A stretch of DNA of 64,000 nucleotides from Eurosta solidaginis (lineage: Eukaryota; Arthropoda; Insecta; Diptera; Tephritidae). How positions within the stretch are numbered: position 1 is the stretch's first letter; every line of letters begins with the position of its first letter. Shown here piece by piece: positions 22,581 to 33,386 of the stretch. The DNA is taken from NCBI RefSeq assembly GCF_040869045.1, contig NC_090322.1:182403477-182467476 (forward strand). Direction: 5' to 3'. The translations under genes were made by a program, and so were the position numbers. The notes below the pieces were generated by a model, which was given only the letters and a program-made list of their open reading frames with translations, ran no database searches and was not told the DNA's origin.

Positions 22581-22804
22581 TTCGGCCGTCCTGATGGGTT
22601 ATTGGACCCCAATGACGAACCCCAAGGCTTCACAAACTCGCATACGGTGGTTGTTTTATTTGGTCCCTCGCCATTCCCTAGTTTTTTCACCTCATATCGC
22701 CCGTGATTTAACTTAGCGGTTATCTCATACGGTCCTAAATACTTGGCTTTTAACTTCGTATTGGTTCCAAATTGTGTTTTCTTTATGGCAACCAATTCTC
22801 CCAC
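22514..22804 (-). pseudogene. Pol C-terminal tail of element D behind one stop codon
   Basis: It continues the polyprotein in the same frame after a single TAA. It reads GELVAIKKTQFGTNTKLKAK and then YLGPYEITAKLNHGRYEVKK, the small beta-barrel tail of gypsy integrases. The frame ends inside the LTR. A single-base change would explain the stop, and deliberate termination there is less likely. Confidence 0.8.
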
Positions 22805-22810
22805 TGTATA

Positions 22811-25800
22811 TTATTTTCCTTTCTTTCGTTTCTTGTTAAAATTTTTCTTATTTTCGTTCTGAATTTTATTTATATTTTCCTGCGCTTGTTCTCTTATCAT
22901 TTCCCTCTCTAAATTTAATTCTTCAATGTTTAACTCATCATATAATTCCCTTAAATCTGGATAATCTGTTCTACGCATCTCTAATCCTGTGAGAACTTTA
23001 AACGGAGATGCTTTCGTACTTCTCGGAGCTGTACTGTTTATAATCTGTTGAACTTTGTCGACGTGGCTGTACCAGTGAGCTGGGTCGCTGTGACATAGTT
23101 TTGAAATCATGGGTATGACTATCTTGTGAACCCGCTCCACCTGCCCGTTACCGCGAGGTACCCCCGTCGCTATTTGCAAATGTTGTATATTCTCACGCTC
23201 ACAGTACTCTCTAAACAAGTTCGATGTAAACGCACTTCCCCTATCCGACACGATTCGCTTCGGGTTTCCGAAAGTCGCCGCCTGTTTTTGTAGCCGCTGA
23301 ACTACTTCCTCTGCCCCAGTGGACTTTGTTGGATATAACCAAACAAATTTGGAAAATCCGTCCACTACTACGAAAATGTGGTTATATTTCTTCCGCGTCT
23401 CAGTCAGTGGACCTACGTGGTCTACATGATACGTACCTAGAGGATCGCAAGCTTTGTTGATTGTCGTCAACATCCCTTCCCTTTTCCCTGACTTAGCATC
23501 CGTTATGATGCACTCAACGCATCCGTTCACCACCCTACTGACCTTACCGCTCACGTTTGGTATATAATAGTATTTTTCGACCAACTCTTGTGTTTTTTTG
23601 GCTGCAAAGTGGCCTTGCTTGTGTGCCAGCCGTATGATCTCATTTTCCATTGACGAAGGTACCACTAACAGCTCTTTGACTACATCTTTGTACAATACGT
23701 CGTTTTTCAAAAAATAATTTTCATATTCGTCTTTTTCTAAAACTTTCTTAACAGCCCTAATCCAGTCATCTTCCGCCTGTGCGTCTCGTAATCTATATTT
23801 TAGTGAATCTTCGATTATTAGACAATATACACGGCTGAGAGCATCAACATGTCTCATGCGAGTCCCTGCTCTGTGTTCAACTGTATAGTCATACTCCTGC
23901 AAGTACATGGCCCATCTCATTATTCTGTCCGTCACGTCTCGTTTGCTCATGGTGAGAGCGAAAGCATTGCAGTCCGTTACAATTTTAAATTTTACGTCTC
24001 GGAGATAAATTCTCCATTTCTTCACGGCTGCTATGACCGCCAAAACTTCGAGTTCGTATGAACTGTATCTCTCCTCCGTTGATGTTGTTTTCCTACTCAT
24101 GTATTCCACTGGGTGTAATAGCCGATCTTCTCCATCCCTTTGCAATAGCACTGCTCCATATCCATACTTCGAGGCATCTGCGTGGACCTCAGTATCCGCC
24201 GTCGGATTATACAGCCTTAAAGCGGGTGCGTTCGTCAGAGCCTTCTTCAACTCCTGGATAGCTATCAGATGTTCATCAGTCAAAACAAACTTCGCGTCAT
24301 TTCTAAGTAAATCTGTCAATGGCTTAGCTACCGTTGCGTAATTACTCACAAACCGCCTGAAAAATGACGTAAGCCCCAAGAACCGTTGAATTTCCTTTTT
24401 GCTTGACGGTATCGGAAAGTTTTCAACTGCTCTGGTTTTTTCACTAGACGGTAAAATTTTCCCCATTTCAACGATGTAACCCAGGAAATTTATTTGTCGC
24501 TTCAGAAATTGGCATTTTGCCCATTGTATATTTAACCCATATTGGCTTGCGCGCTCTAGAACCAACTTGAGTTTTTTTATACCCTCGTATTCGTCTTTAG
24601 ACGGAATAACAATATCGTCCATGTATATAATTACCGTACCGTCCCTCAATAAATCATGAAAAATTGCTTGTACGTACCGACAAAATACCGCAGGTGAATT
24701 GGATATACCAAAAGGTACGAAACAAAATTCATACTGGCCTGTTTGTGTCACGAATGAAGTATATTTTCTGGAAGCTGACTCTATAGGAACGTGAAAGAAT
24801 CCATCTTTGAGATCCAAAGTTGTAAAAACTAACGCATCGTACAACTTGTCAAGCACTTCATCGACAACTGTCATAGGAAAATTATCTCGTATTATTTTTT
24901 CGTTTATTTTCCTATAATCTACACATAATCTCTTTGATCCGTTCTTCTTAGTAGTGAGTACTATCGGAGAGGCGTATTCGGACGAACTCTTTTGTATAAT
25001 ACCTTCTTCCGACCAGATAGTAATTTGCTCATCTACCCATTTTTGGTCTGCAAAAATCATTCTACGTGGACGCTGATAAACTGGTATTTCATCTGTTAGT
25101 ATCAGTTTCATTTCCACTGGTGAACTTCTCGATTTCCTAGGCATATAATTGCTTATCAATGCCTCGATTTCTTTTACGTAATTTTCCCCAATGTTCGACA
25201 GATCGACATTCTCCTGCTCGACGCCTTCTGTCGCATCCTGTGCCAAACATAACGTTTCAAACTCCTTAAGCCAAATCTCATTGAAGTTAGTGTTATCCCC
25301 ACCATCTTCAATCACACGCTGATCGTCCACAGAAGTGATGTTGCTACCAACTACCACAGCAGATGGCACGACTGATACCCCCGTATCATCTATCGCTCTT
25401 GGCCTCACCACCTCTTCCTGACGCTTACATTCCACCGCAACCGCAGCTACGGCACCTATCAATGACTTAAAATGGATTTGGTCTTCCTTTATTATGAACT
25501 CAAATTTCTTTAAAACGTCGCAACCAATAATCGCCGCATATGGTACGTCTCTTTCCCTAACCACATGGAACCGTACTTGTAGAACTGCCTCGTCTACATT
25601 TATTTCCGAATAAAAGCAACCCAGTGTCGTGAGTTGGCCTTTCCCTACCCCGCTTAGATGTAGTTTCTCCCGGTCTAGCTCCACATCACCTAGCATTAGG
25701 AGTGTGTCATACCTCATTATGCTATATTTGCTACCGGTATCGACCAAAGCAGAAAACGTAATATTATTCATTGTAATATCAAGAAAATAAAAATCGTTAG

Positions 25801-26824
25801 CTTTCTTTGCTACATTATCAGCTCTACCCTCTTTTATCATGCTCATAGGCTCGCTTTTCACATCTTTAGCCTTTTCTTTGCACTCGTACGAATAGTGTCC
25901 AATTTGTTTACATTTGAAGCATTTTACATTGCTTTCTTTTCCACAGCCCTTTGCTATGTGACCCTCTTTGTTGCATTTAAAACAAATTTTTTTAGAACAG
26001 TTCTGTTTGTCTTTATTATCACTAAAACTCGCTGGTGATTGAGGTGCACTCGCCTTATTTACCGAATAGTGAGGCCCTTTCACCCTTTCATACACGCGCA
26101 ATTGTTCTTTTAATTCTTTTAAATTTTTTGCTTGGTATAACATTATTTTATTAGCCCTGGTATCTGGAATTCCCTCTACAAAGTACGAAATAATACTTTG
26201 ATCATCCAGCGATATGGGTTTGCCCATTTCTATTAAAACGTATAAGTACTCATTCAAACTTTCTTTTGTTTGTTTACGTCTATTTCTTAAAGCGTGATGA
26301 ATTTCTGCAGCGCATATCCTTTCACCGAATTCGTCAACTAGAGCATTTTTAAGAGAAATCCAATTTCTTACCCCTACTAACCCACGCGCAAATATTTTAG
26401 CAGCACCAGTCAAAAGTTGTTTCGCATAAACAAACTTTTGCAACTGATTCCAGCCCACTGTATCAGCCACGTCTTCAAACTCAACAATCCAATGTTTCAC
26501 GTCAATGGAATTGTCACCGCTAAACGCAGATATGCTCTCTTTGATATCACGAAGTGTGAAAGCAACCCTATCTGTTCTATTTATTTGCAACGCCCCTGCA
26601 CCTGCATTTGCTACTGTTGTAAACGAATGTTCACTACCATCATCACTCTGATCATTTACTTCATTCGAATTGAAATGTGCTAATAACCTATCTTGCAAAT
26701 CTCTCTTTAACCCGTTTGCATTCAAATTGAGCTCTCTCAATTTCGCTCTTAAGTCGTCAACCGTCAACGCTCTTATTTCACTTGCTTCCATTTTCGCAAT
26801 ATTTTCAAACCCAATACAAATCAA
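22811..26824 (-). CDS. Gag-Pol polyprotein of element D
   Basis: The 1337-codon frame is uninterrupted. Likely start is Met12 (MEASEIRALTVDDL), which opens a SAP-like helix pair (residues ~12-52). A Gag capsid-like region follows (~85-250), then two CCHC knuckles (281-294 and 302-315). The aspartic protease has VDTGS at 361-365. Reverse transcriptase spans ~570-800 with YMDD at 734-737. RNase H begins with HADAS (881-885). Integrase has the HHCC residues H1068, H1072, C1102 and C1105, then D1135, D1194 and E1230 in D-D-35-E spacing. Gag and Pol are fused in one frame without a visible shift site. It acts in cytoplasmic particles and then in nuclear integration, as known for Ty3/gypsy elements. 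Confidence 0.93.
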   Translation of the reverse strand: MICIGFENIAKMEASEIRALTVDDLRAKLRELNLNANGLKRDLQDRLLAHFNSNEVNDQSDDGSEHSFTTVANAGAGALQINRTDRVAFTLRDIKESISAFSGDNSIDVKHWIVEFEDVADTVGWNQLQKFVYAKQLLTGAAKIFARGLVGVRNWISLKNALVDEFGERICAAEIHHALRNRRKQTKESLNEYLYVLIEMGKPISLDDQSIISYFVEGIPDTRANKIMLYQAKNLKELKEQLRVYERVKGPHYSVNKASAPQSPASFSDNKDKQNCSKKICFKCNKEGHIAKGCGKESNVKCFKCKQIGHYSYECKEKAKDVKSEPMSMIKEGRADNVAKKANDFYFLDITMNNITFSALVDTGSKYSIMRYDTLLMLGDVELDREKLHLSGVGKGQLTTLGCFYSEINVDEAVLQVRFHVVRERDVPYAAIIGCDVLKKFEFIIKEDQIHFKSLIGAVAAVAVECKRQEEVVRPRAIDDTGVSVVPSAVVVGSNITSVDDQRVIEDGGDNTNFNEIWLKEFETLCLAQDATEGVEQENVDLSNIGENYVKEIEALISNYMPRKSRSSPVEMKLILTDEIPVYQRPRRMIFADQKWVDEQITIWSEEGIIQKSSSEYASPIVLTTKKNGSKRLCVDYRKINEKIIRDNFPMTVVDEVLDKLYDALVFTTLDLKDGFFHVPIESASRKYTSFVTQTGQYEFCFVPFGISNSPAVFCRYVQAIFHDLLRDGTVIIYMDDIVIPSKDEYEGIKKLKLVLERASQYGLNIQWAKCQFLKRQINFLGYIVEMGKILPSSEKTRAVENFPIPSSKKEIQRFLGLTSFFRRFVSNYATVAKPLTDLLRNDAKFVLTDEHLIAIQELKKALTNAPALRLYNPTADTEVHADASKYGYGAVLLQRDGEDRLLHPVEYMSRKTTSTEERYSSYELEVLAVIAAVKKWRIYLRDVKFKIVTDCNAFALTMSKRDVTDRIMRWAMYLQEYDYTVEHRAGTRMRHVDALSRVYCLIIEDSLKYRLRDAQAEDDWIRAVKKVLEKDEYENYFLKNDVLYKDVVKELLVVPSSMENEIIRLAHKQGHFAAKKTQELVEKYYYIPNVSGKVSRVVNGCVECIITDAKSGKREGMLTTINKACDPLGTYHVDHVGPLTETRKKYNHIFVVVDGFSKFVWLYPTKSTGAEEVVQRLQKQAATFGNPKRIVSDRGSAFTSNLFREYCERENIQHLQIATGVPRGNGQVERVHKIVIPMISKLCHSDPAHWYSHVDKVQQIINSTAPRSTKASPFKVLTGLEMRRTDYPDLRELYDELNIEELNLEREMIREQAQENINKIQNENKKNFNKKRKKGK

Positions 26825-27797
26825 ATCAAAGAGTAAAATGAAAATGCAAAATTAGATACATACATTAGCGCATACAAATATTATTCTTACGACTAGCTGC
26901 TTCTATTGTCTTCTGCTGTGCTATCGGCTTCGCCCTTCGTTGTTGCTCCTGATGTTCTTGTTGTTGTTGCTGCTACTGATGTCTTCGGTTCTGGCTTGGT
27001 GTGATATTTACTTTGTTTTTATATCTTGTGTTTGTTGATACTTTTCTTCAACCTTTAGTTTGAATTATTTTACTTTTTGTGTTACCACTATTGTCTTTAC
27101 TTTTTGAGTTTGCTTTATTCTCTAATTTTTATTTTTTGTGGCTGCCGATTTGATTTTCGTTTTCACTTTGTCTTGTTTTCTATGTTTACTTTATTCTCTC
27201 ATTTTTCACTTTTGTCGTTACTGCCGATTCTATTTTCGGATTGCCGTTAGGACGCTGGCTTGGCTTTGCATTGGCTTCGCGGAATTCAAAAATTTACCGG
27301 ACACTGGTATTTATGTATGTACATATGTTGTATGTACTTATCCATATAATTATGTACACATGGCTTCCTCGCTTTCTTATGGAGATAACTGTACACTTTC
27401 CAACAATTTTTCCCCCGGTTTTCTTCCGAGAAGACTACAAATTTTTTGCATACGTGCTTACAAATTTTTGAAAACGTTTTCTACACTTCTATGAGGTACT
27501 GTACCTCTTACAACCCTTTTCCCACACTGAATTTTCTTCGAGAATATTTCACATTTACATACATAAGTGCGTTAGCTTGCACTTCGTCCAAATTCACTTC
27601 ACCTAAAATTTTCTTATAAATGCATTTCATGCATTTTGTCCACGACGCTGCACAATACAATAAATGTATGCGCAATCGCCCGTTCTAAACTTTTTATTTT
27701 CCAATTCACTTACGCGGATTTTCGCATCGCGACCGTTCTTAGCATCTTTTTTTTCACCGCGTACTTATCAAAAATTTGGCTATTTTTTCGTAGTACA

Positions 27798-27815
27798 ATC
27801 GCGGTTGAGCCCCCA
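27798..27815 (-). promoter_or_regulatory. Putative tRNA-Pro-like primer binding site of element D
   Basis: On the minus strand, four bases after the 5' LTR, the sequence reads TGGGGGCTCAACCGCGAT. It begins with the TGG expected to pair with a tRNA CCA end and resembles proline-tRNA primer sites. No search of tRNA 3' ends was possible, so the tRNA identity is a suggestion. Confidence 0.55.
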
Positions 27816-27819
27816 ATTT

Positions 27820-28104
27820 TGTAGGACTTACCTTCTCAAGCCCTATTTCCTTTTATTCACACAACACTGTTTATAAAAGTAACACATTTATTTATAAGAA
27901 TATTTAATAGTAACATTTAGGTTTTAAAGGTTAAATTATATTAAGTTTAAGTAACGAATCGATTTTAGTATGCGAACGCGAGTTTAACGGCTGACGACAG
28001 ATTAACGACTCACTTCTATTCAATTCTATTATATTCTCTACTCCTCATTCGTATGACGCTTGCTCCGCCGTGGTGTTGCCACACTGTCAGGATTAATTCC
28101 CACA
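27820..28104 (-). repeat. 5' LTR of element D (285 bp)
   Basis: It is identical to 22296-22580 as far as I can read. It is followed internally by the primer site and a ~1 kb leader (26825-27797) with no long frame, rich in T/G and TTG steps near 26940. Confidence 0.92.
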
Positions 28105-28112
28105 TATATGCT

Positions 28113-29632
28113 TAAGCCATCAAGAATAATGATATGTGTGTATCCCACTCCTTATGGTACTTGTCTACTACTTTCCTTAAATGCTCCTCCAATGTTCTAT
28201 TGAAACGTTCCACCATACCATCGGACTGAGGATGCAATACAGTTGTCCGTGTTTTTCGAATGCCCAACTTCTTAGACATTTCTTGGAACACAGCTGATTC
28301 AAAATTCCTGCCTTGGTCGGAATGTAACTCCATTGGTACACCATACCTTGCAACCCAATCGTTTGTAACCACTTCTGCTACTGTTTCCGCTTCTTCGTTT
28401 GGGATTGGGTATACCTCTGGCCATTTACTGAAATAATCCATAACCACCAGGACGTATTTGTTTCCGCGGTTGCTTGTAGGAAATGGACCTGCGACATCCA
28501 TGGCGATCCTTTCAAATGCTGCACCTGAAATATACTGCTTCATCTGGCCATGACTTCGTGTTTTGGGCCCTTTCGCTCTGTTGCAAACCTCGCAGTTGGC
28601 AATCCACTCGGTGACCGACTGACGGCAACCAACCCAATAGAATCTCTGCTTAATTTTCTCGAGCGTCTTCGTGATTCCAAGCTGACCTCCACTTGGACCA
28701 TTATGCAGCTCGCTGAGCACGTCAGGAATCCTCTTTCTGGGAACAACTATCAGTTCCTTCTTGCATTGACCATCCTCACTCCCCCATACTCGATGCAAGC
28801 AACCGGATATCAATTCTAAACTATTCCACTGTGCCCAATATGACTTCGCAATGGGTATCTCTGCTGACATCTCTCTGCTTGGTCTTTCGTTTCGTTCGAG
28901 CCCTTGCATAACATGTGACAGATCTGTATCTTCTAGCTGACACTTTCTTAGTTGTTCCTTGTCCCATTCATCCGTACACGTTATAGTCATTAGCCGGACA
29001 TCTATAATGTCTTCTTTAGCCTCGGCCTTTGAACAGTGCTTGCATTCCAAACTACATGGTCTTCGTGACATTGCATCAGCATTTCCATGAGTACTACCTT
29101 TTCGATGCTCAATGGAAAAGTCATAGCTTTGGAGTCGCTCGATCCACCGCGCCAATTGTCCTTCCGGATTACGGAACTGCAGAAGCCATTTCAACGCTGC
29201 GTGATCTGTCCTGACGCGGAATCGCTGGCCGTAGAGGTATTTGTGGAAATGTTTAATGTACTCTACCAGTGCCAAGAGCTCTCTCCGTGTAATGCAATAG
29301 TTCCTCTCTGGTTTTCCAATCGAACGGCTGTAGTATGCAACTACCTTCTCCTGTCCATCGACCAGTTGTGATAAAACGCCTCCTATAGCATATCCACTCG
29401 CATCTGTATCTAGAAGAAATGTTGCTCCTGGAATCGGATATGCCAACATTGGGGCAGGGCACAAACGCTCCTTTAATGTTTGGAAAGCTACTTCTTGCTC
29501 CTTCTTCCATTCAAAAGCTTTATTTTTTCTTGTAAGCTCATGGAGGCTGGAAAAGTTTGCACAAATCGGCGGTAATATGTGCACAGCCCAAGGAATCTTC
29601 TCAATTAATGCAGGTTCAGTGGTCTTGGCCAA
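28113..29632 (-). pseudogene. Gypsy E RNase H and integrase core
   Basis: The minus-strand frame contains RNase H (LLDTDASGYAIGGVLSQL; RTDHAALKWLLQF), the integrase zinc finger (HNGPSGGQLGITKTLEK, then CEVC) and the catalytic core (MDVAGPFP, HSDQGRNF, DGMVERFNRTLEEHLRK). The D, D and E residues are present. The frame is cut by insert X at 28112. Its first ~30 codons are out of frame with the polymerase part: the YYRRF-like block there is readable only in another frame, so a frameshift separates the parts near 29560. Confidence 0.85.
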
Positions 29633-30678
29633 TCCTTTACTGCCTCCATCTTTTCATTCGCAGTACAGATGCCTTCTGTCGTTACCTTGTGACCCAAATA
29701 ATTTACTTCTTTTTTAAACAGCGAACACTTTTTGGGACTTAGTTTCAGACCAGCGCCAGCTATTCTCTGGAAAACTTCCTCTAAGTATTTAAGATGTTCA
29801 TCAAAGTTCTTTCCCAATACGATGATGTCGTCCAGGTACACCAAGCATGTTTTCCAATGTAGTCCTTTCAATACCTGATCCATGAGTCTCTCGAAAGTAG
29901 CTGGTGCATTACATAGTCCAAAGGGCATTACTGTAAATTGCCAAAGACCATCTCCCACGCTGAAGGCTGTTTTCTCTTTGTCTGCCTCCTTCACCTCCAC
30001 TTGCCAGTAGCCACTTTTCAAGTTCAGTGTGGAAAACCATTTCGTACCAGAGAGCGGGCCCAGAGTGTCGTCAATTCTTGGCAATGGGTAGCTATCCTTT
30101 TTCGTAACGTCATTCAACTTCCGGTAGTCCACGCAAAATCTCATTTTTCCATCCTTCTTCTTTACAAGTGCTACCGGTGAGCTCCATGGACTAGCTGATG
30201 GTTCGATGACGCCGCTGTCGCTCATTTCTTGTACGATTTGACTCACAACTTCCCGCTTCGCCAGTGGAACACTCGCGTCTCCAGTGTCAATTTGATGTTT
30301 CACAACATTGGTGCGGCCTGGTTTGGAACCATCCTGGTCAAATATGCGTACTTTAGGAGCAGTTGTTTTGCCTTACTCTGATAGTCTTCCTCTAGTCCCT
30401 CCGTCCATGCCATGATGCCATCTGAAAGATCAAAATTGCTAGTTGAAACCTCTTCCTGAAGCTGTTCAGCCTCTTGGCATCTTCCCAAAACAGATGCTCT
30501 GGTCAGTTTGAGTGGTGACTTGAACTCATTGAGTACTCTTACCGGGATGCGTCCATCTTGTTTTGTTATAGCCAGTGTTTTTCCTACAAGTACGTTCAGT
30601 GTTGATTTGCTTGCTGCTTCGACAACCCACAATTTGTTTGTCCCACAATCTCCATCAACCTTTGCCCAGATGACTGCT
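29605..30678 (-). pseudogene. Gypsy E reverse transcriptase, frameshifted
   Basis: Two overlapping frames (30678-30300 and 30303-29605) cover the linker and the polymerase. Motifs include DYRKLNDVTKKDSYPLPRID, TLNLKSGYWQV, FGLCNAPATFERLMD and YLDDIIV. A frameshift near 30300-30330 separates them. The upstream end is where the LINE inserted (TSD 30679-30690). Confidence 0.85.
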
Positions 30679-30690
30679 TCGGATTTTGGT

Positions 30691-31542
30691 TGTTGTTGTT
30701 GTTGTTGTAGCAATGCTCGCCCCACCTAATAGCCGCGACCGATCACAAATTGTCATCAATATCCTCTAACGGGAGTCCAAGGAAACTTGCCGTTTCAACG
30801 AGGGTGGACCATAAGGAAAGGGGTGTTAGAGGCGTTGGTTCCACATTACAATTAAAGAGATGGTTGGTGTCATGTGGGGACACATTGCAAGCAGGGCATA
30901 CATTTTGTATGTCGGGGTTGATTCTGGATAGGTAAGAGTTTAACCTGTTACAGTATCCAGAACGAAGTTGAGCAAGAGTGACACGCGTTTCCCTGGGGAG
31001 TATGCGTTCCTCTTCTGCGAGTTCTGGATATTTTTCTTCAAGTACTGGATTCACCGGGCAATTCCCGACATAAAGGTCCGACGCCTGTCTATGGAGTTCA
31101 CCAAGGACCTGCTTGTGTTTTTCCGCTTCATATGGCTGGGTTCTCAGGTGCCGTATTTCCTCAAAATGCTTACGGAGATGACTCCTTAGGCCCCTAGGCG
31201 GTGCTGGTTCGTCAATCAGATGTCTGTTGGGATGCCCAGGTTTCTGGGTATTCGACAGAAACTGTTTGGTCAGCATCTCATTTCTCTCCCTGATGGGGAG
31301 TATTCTCGCCTCATTATGCAGATGGTGTTCTGGGGACATAAGAAGACAGCTCGTGGCGATTCTGAGAGCAGTATTTTGGCAGGCCTGTAGTTTCTTCCAG
31401 TGGGTGGTTTTTAGGCTTGGCGACCATATGGGTGACGCGTAGCACGTAATCGGCTGGCTAATTGCTTTGTATGTGGTCAAGAGCGTTTCTTTATCTTTTC
31501 CCCAGGTACTGCCAGCAAGGGATTTGAGGATTTTATTACGGC
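30691..31542 (-). mobile_element. 5'-truncated LINE inserted in gypsy E
   Basis: The 852 bp minus-strand insert is bounded by a 12 bp target duplication TCGGATTTTGGT (30679-30690 and 31543-31554). It contains the last ~266 codons of a LINE ORF2 (31542-30743) without a stop, including a terminal CPAC...H...C zinc knuckle, and ends in a CAACAACAA-type tail at 30691-30707. 5' truncation, a repeat tail and a duplication longer than 10 bp fit target-primed reverse transcription. The open frame implies a fairly recent insertion. Confidence 0.9.
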
Positions 31543-31554
31543 TCGGATTTTGGT

Positions 31555-31931
31555 GGTATTTGCTGACTCTCTTCCACCAGCACTCGTTTACTGCTGTAGC
31601 CTCTCTCGTAGCCGAAATTAAGTGGCACATCCATGTTCTTATATCGCATCGTCTTGCTTTGCATATCGATCTTGATGCCTTGGTCGATTAAGAAGTCCAC
31701 TCCAATTATGATTTCATCAACATCCTCTGCCACTATAAAATTGTGTAGTACCGTGACGTTCGCAATTGCTACTTCATATGCTACTTCTCCAATTACCTGG
31801 GTGTCCTCTCCCGCGGATGTACGTAATCTTGCTACAAGCAATGGTCTTATCTTCTTGTTGACTAAATCTGATCGAATGATGGAATGGGATGCACCCGTAT
31901 CTACAGTCAGTAAACGTTCCTTTCCATCCAC
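31555..31931 (-). pseudogene. Gypsy E aspartic protease
   Basis: The minus-strand frame reads VDTGASHSIIRSDLV and then EIIIGVDFLIDQGIKI, the catalytic and flap-side motifs of a retroviral-type protease. It is cut at its C-terminal side by the LINE insertion. Confidence 0.82.
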
Positions 31932-32038
31932 ATGTCCTCCGACAGTAAGATTTTTTGACCTTCTTCCAATTTGTGAGATAGAGATTATGGGGCATTCAAT
32001 TGAGGGAGCCAGCTGTTGCCCCTTGCGGCTGACTCGCT

Positions 32039-33333
32039 TTAGTTTAACGATTGATTGGTCTTGGAGATCCGATCATCTCCTTCAGCTCTGCGTTTACGAC
32101 CACCCGCATTGTTGGAACTGTTAGGGTTGGTGTTGCAATAACGCGCAATGTGCCCTGGCTTTCCACACTTAAAGCATTTGACTGCATCATTATTCTTCTG
32201 CTGCGTACCCTTCAATGCTTCCAAAATTGTGTCTACCCACTCTGGTCTTTCTACTTCCACACGATGAGCCTTATATGCTGGTTTACTCAATAGGGAGACA
32301 GTTTCCTGATTCAATGCATGTGATACCGTTTCAGCAAATGTCAGCTTTGAGTTTGCGTATGTAGATCGCTTCGTTTCCACGTCCCGTATGCCATTTATAA
32401 AACTCTGGATTTTTACCCTCTCGGTGTATTCCACGGGTGCGTCCGCATTTACGAGATGAGCCAATCTTTCAACATCCGAGGCAAACTCCTGCAAAGTCTC
32501 ATTCGCTCTTTGGTGACGGTTTTGCAACTCAATTTGGTATATCTGTTTTCTATTCTCGCTTCCATAACGTCTCTCGACAGCAGCCATCAATGCTTCATAG
32601 TTGTTCCGCTCTCCTTCGGGAATCGTCTTTGGGATTTCGGCTGCTGGCCCCTTCAATGCTACGAATAGAGCTTTTTCTTTTCATTCCAGTTCAGCATTCC
32701 AGTTGTTCACTGCTGCGGTCTTCTCAAACTGTAGTTTAAAGACCTGGAAAGGAACAGAACCGTCAAATGATGGAGTTTTTACCTTCGGATTGCTTGCTGA
32801 AACAACTGGGCGATTTAATTGCAACTCCTGTATACGACCTCTCAAAGCTTCTATCTCAGCATCAATCTTGTCCTCGAGCTGCACAATTTTTGTATCCTGT
32901 GCTTTCAGCTTTGATGTTACCCTTGCTTCCTGTGCTTCCAACTGCGAAGACATTTGCGCCACCTGCAATGATAAGCGCTCCTTTTGTGCTCCATCTTAGA
33001 TGTAATCTGTGTCGACTGTCATTCCAGTTGCGATGACATGTTGGTGGATATTTGAGATGACATTTCGGACATTTGTGCCGATATTGCAACCAATATCATG
33101 TTCAGGTCTGTGTTCGCCATTGTCTGCGGTGTTTCATTTTTCTCCTCCAATTTTGTTGCCTCATCGCCATCAAGATGAAAGACATGCTCTTCCACGTCAA
33201 TTCCTTCTAATTCCATTGCCTGTCGTAGTCGTTCCTGAAGTTCTAGTTTAATGCCGGTTGTATTCAATCCACGGCTCTCCAACTCCTTCTTCATTTGCTG
33301 GATCTTCAATTCACTTAACTTTGCCATGTCCAA
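32039..33333 (-). pseudogene. Gypsy E gag, interrupted
   Basis: Three frames on the minus strand make up gag: 33333-33019 (SAP-like start), 32968-32681 (coiled-coil-like) and 32656-32039 (capsid block plus one CCHC knuckle, CFKCGKPGHIARYC). The breaks include two TGA codons shared with the copy at 18751-19741, so they predate the duplication of this segment. A basic stretch follows the knuckle. Confidence 0.85.
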
Positions 33334-33386
33334 GTTGTATTCAAAATCTCCAGAATTTATTCAACAATTCCTCTTCTGACACCAAT

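Larger units (their letters stand above)
22296..28104 (-). mobile_element. Young gypsy-class LTR retrotransposon D, nearly intact
   Basis: The element is 5809 bp with 285 bp LTRs (22296-22580 and 27820-28104) that read identical base for base. TATA lies on both outer sides (22292-22295 and 28105-28108), a 4 bp target duplication. Internally there is one long gag-pol frame on the minus strand and no env. The only coding defect seen is one TAA at about 22808-22810 before the last ~95 codons of pol. Identical LTRs imply recent insertion. It lies inside insert X, itself inside gypsy E. Confidence 0.93.
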
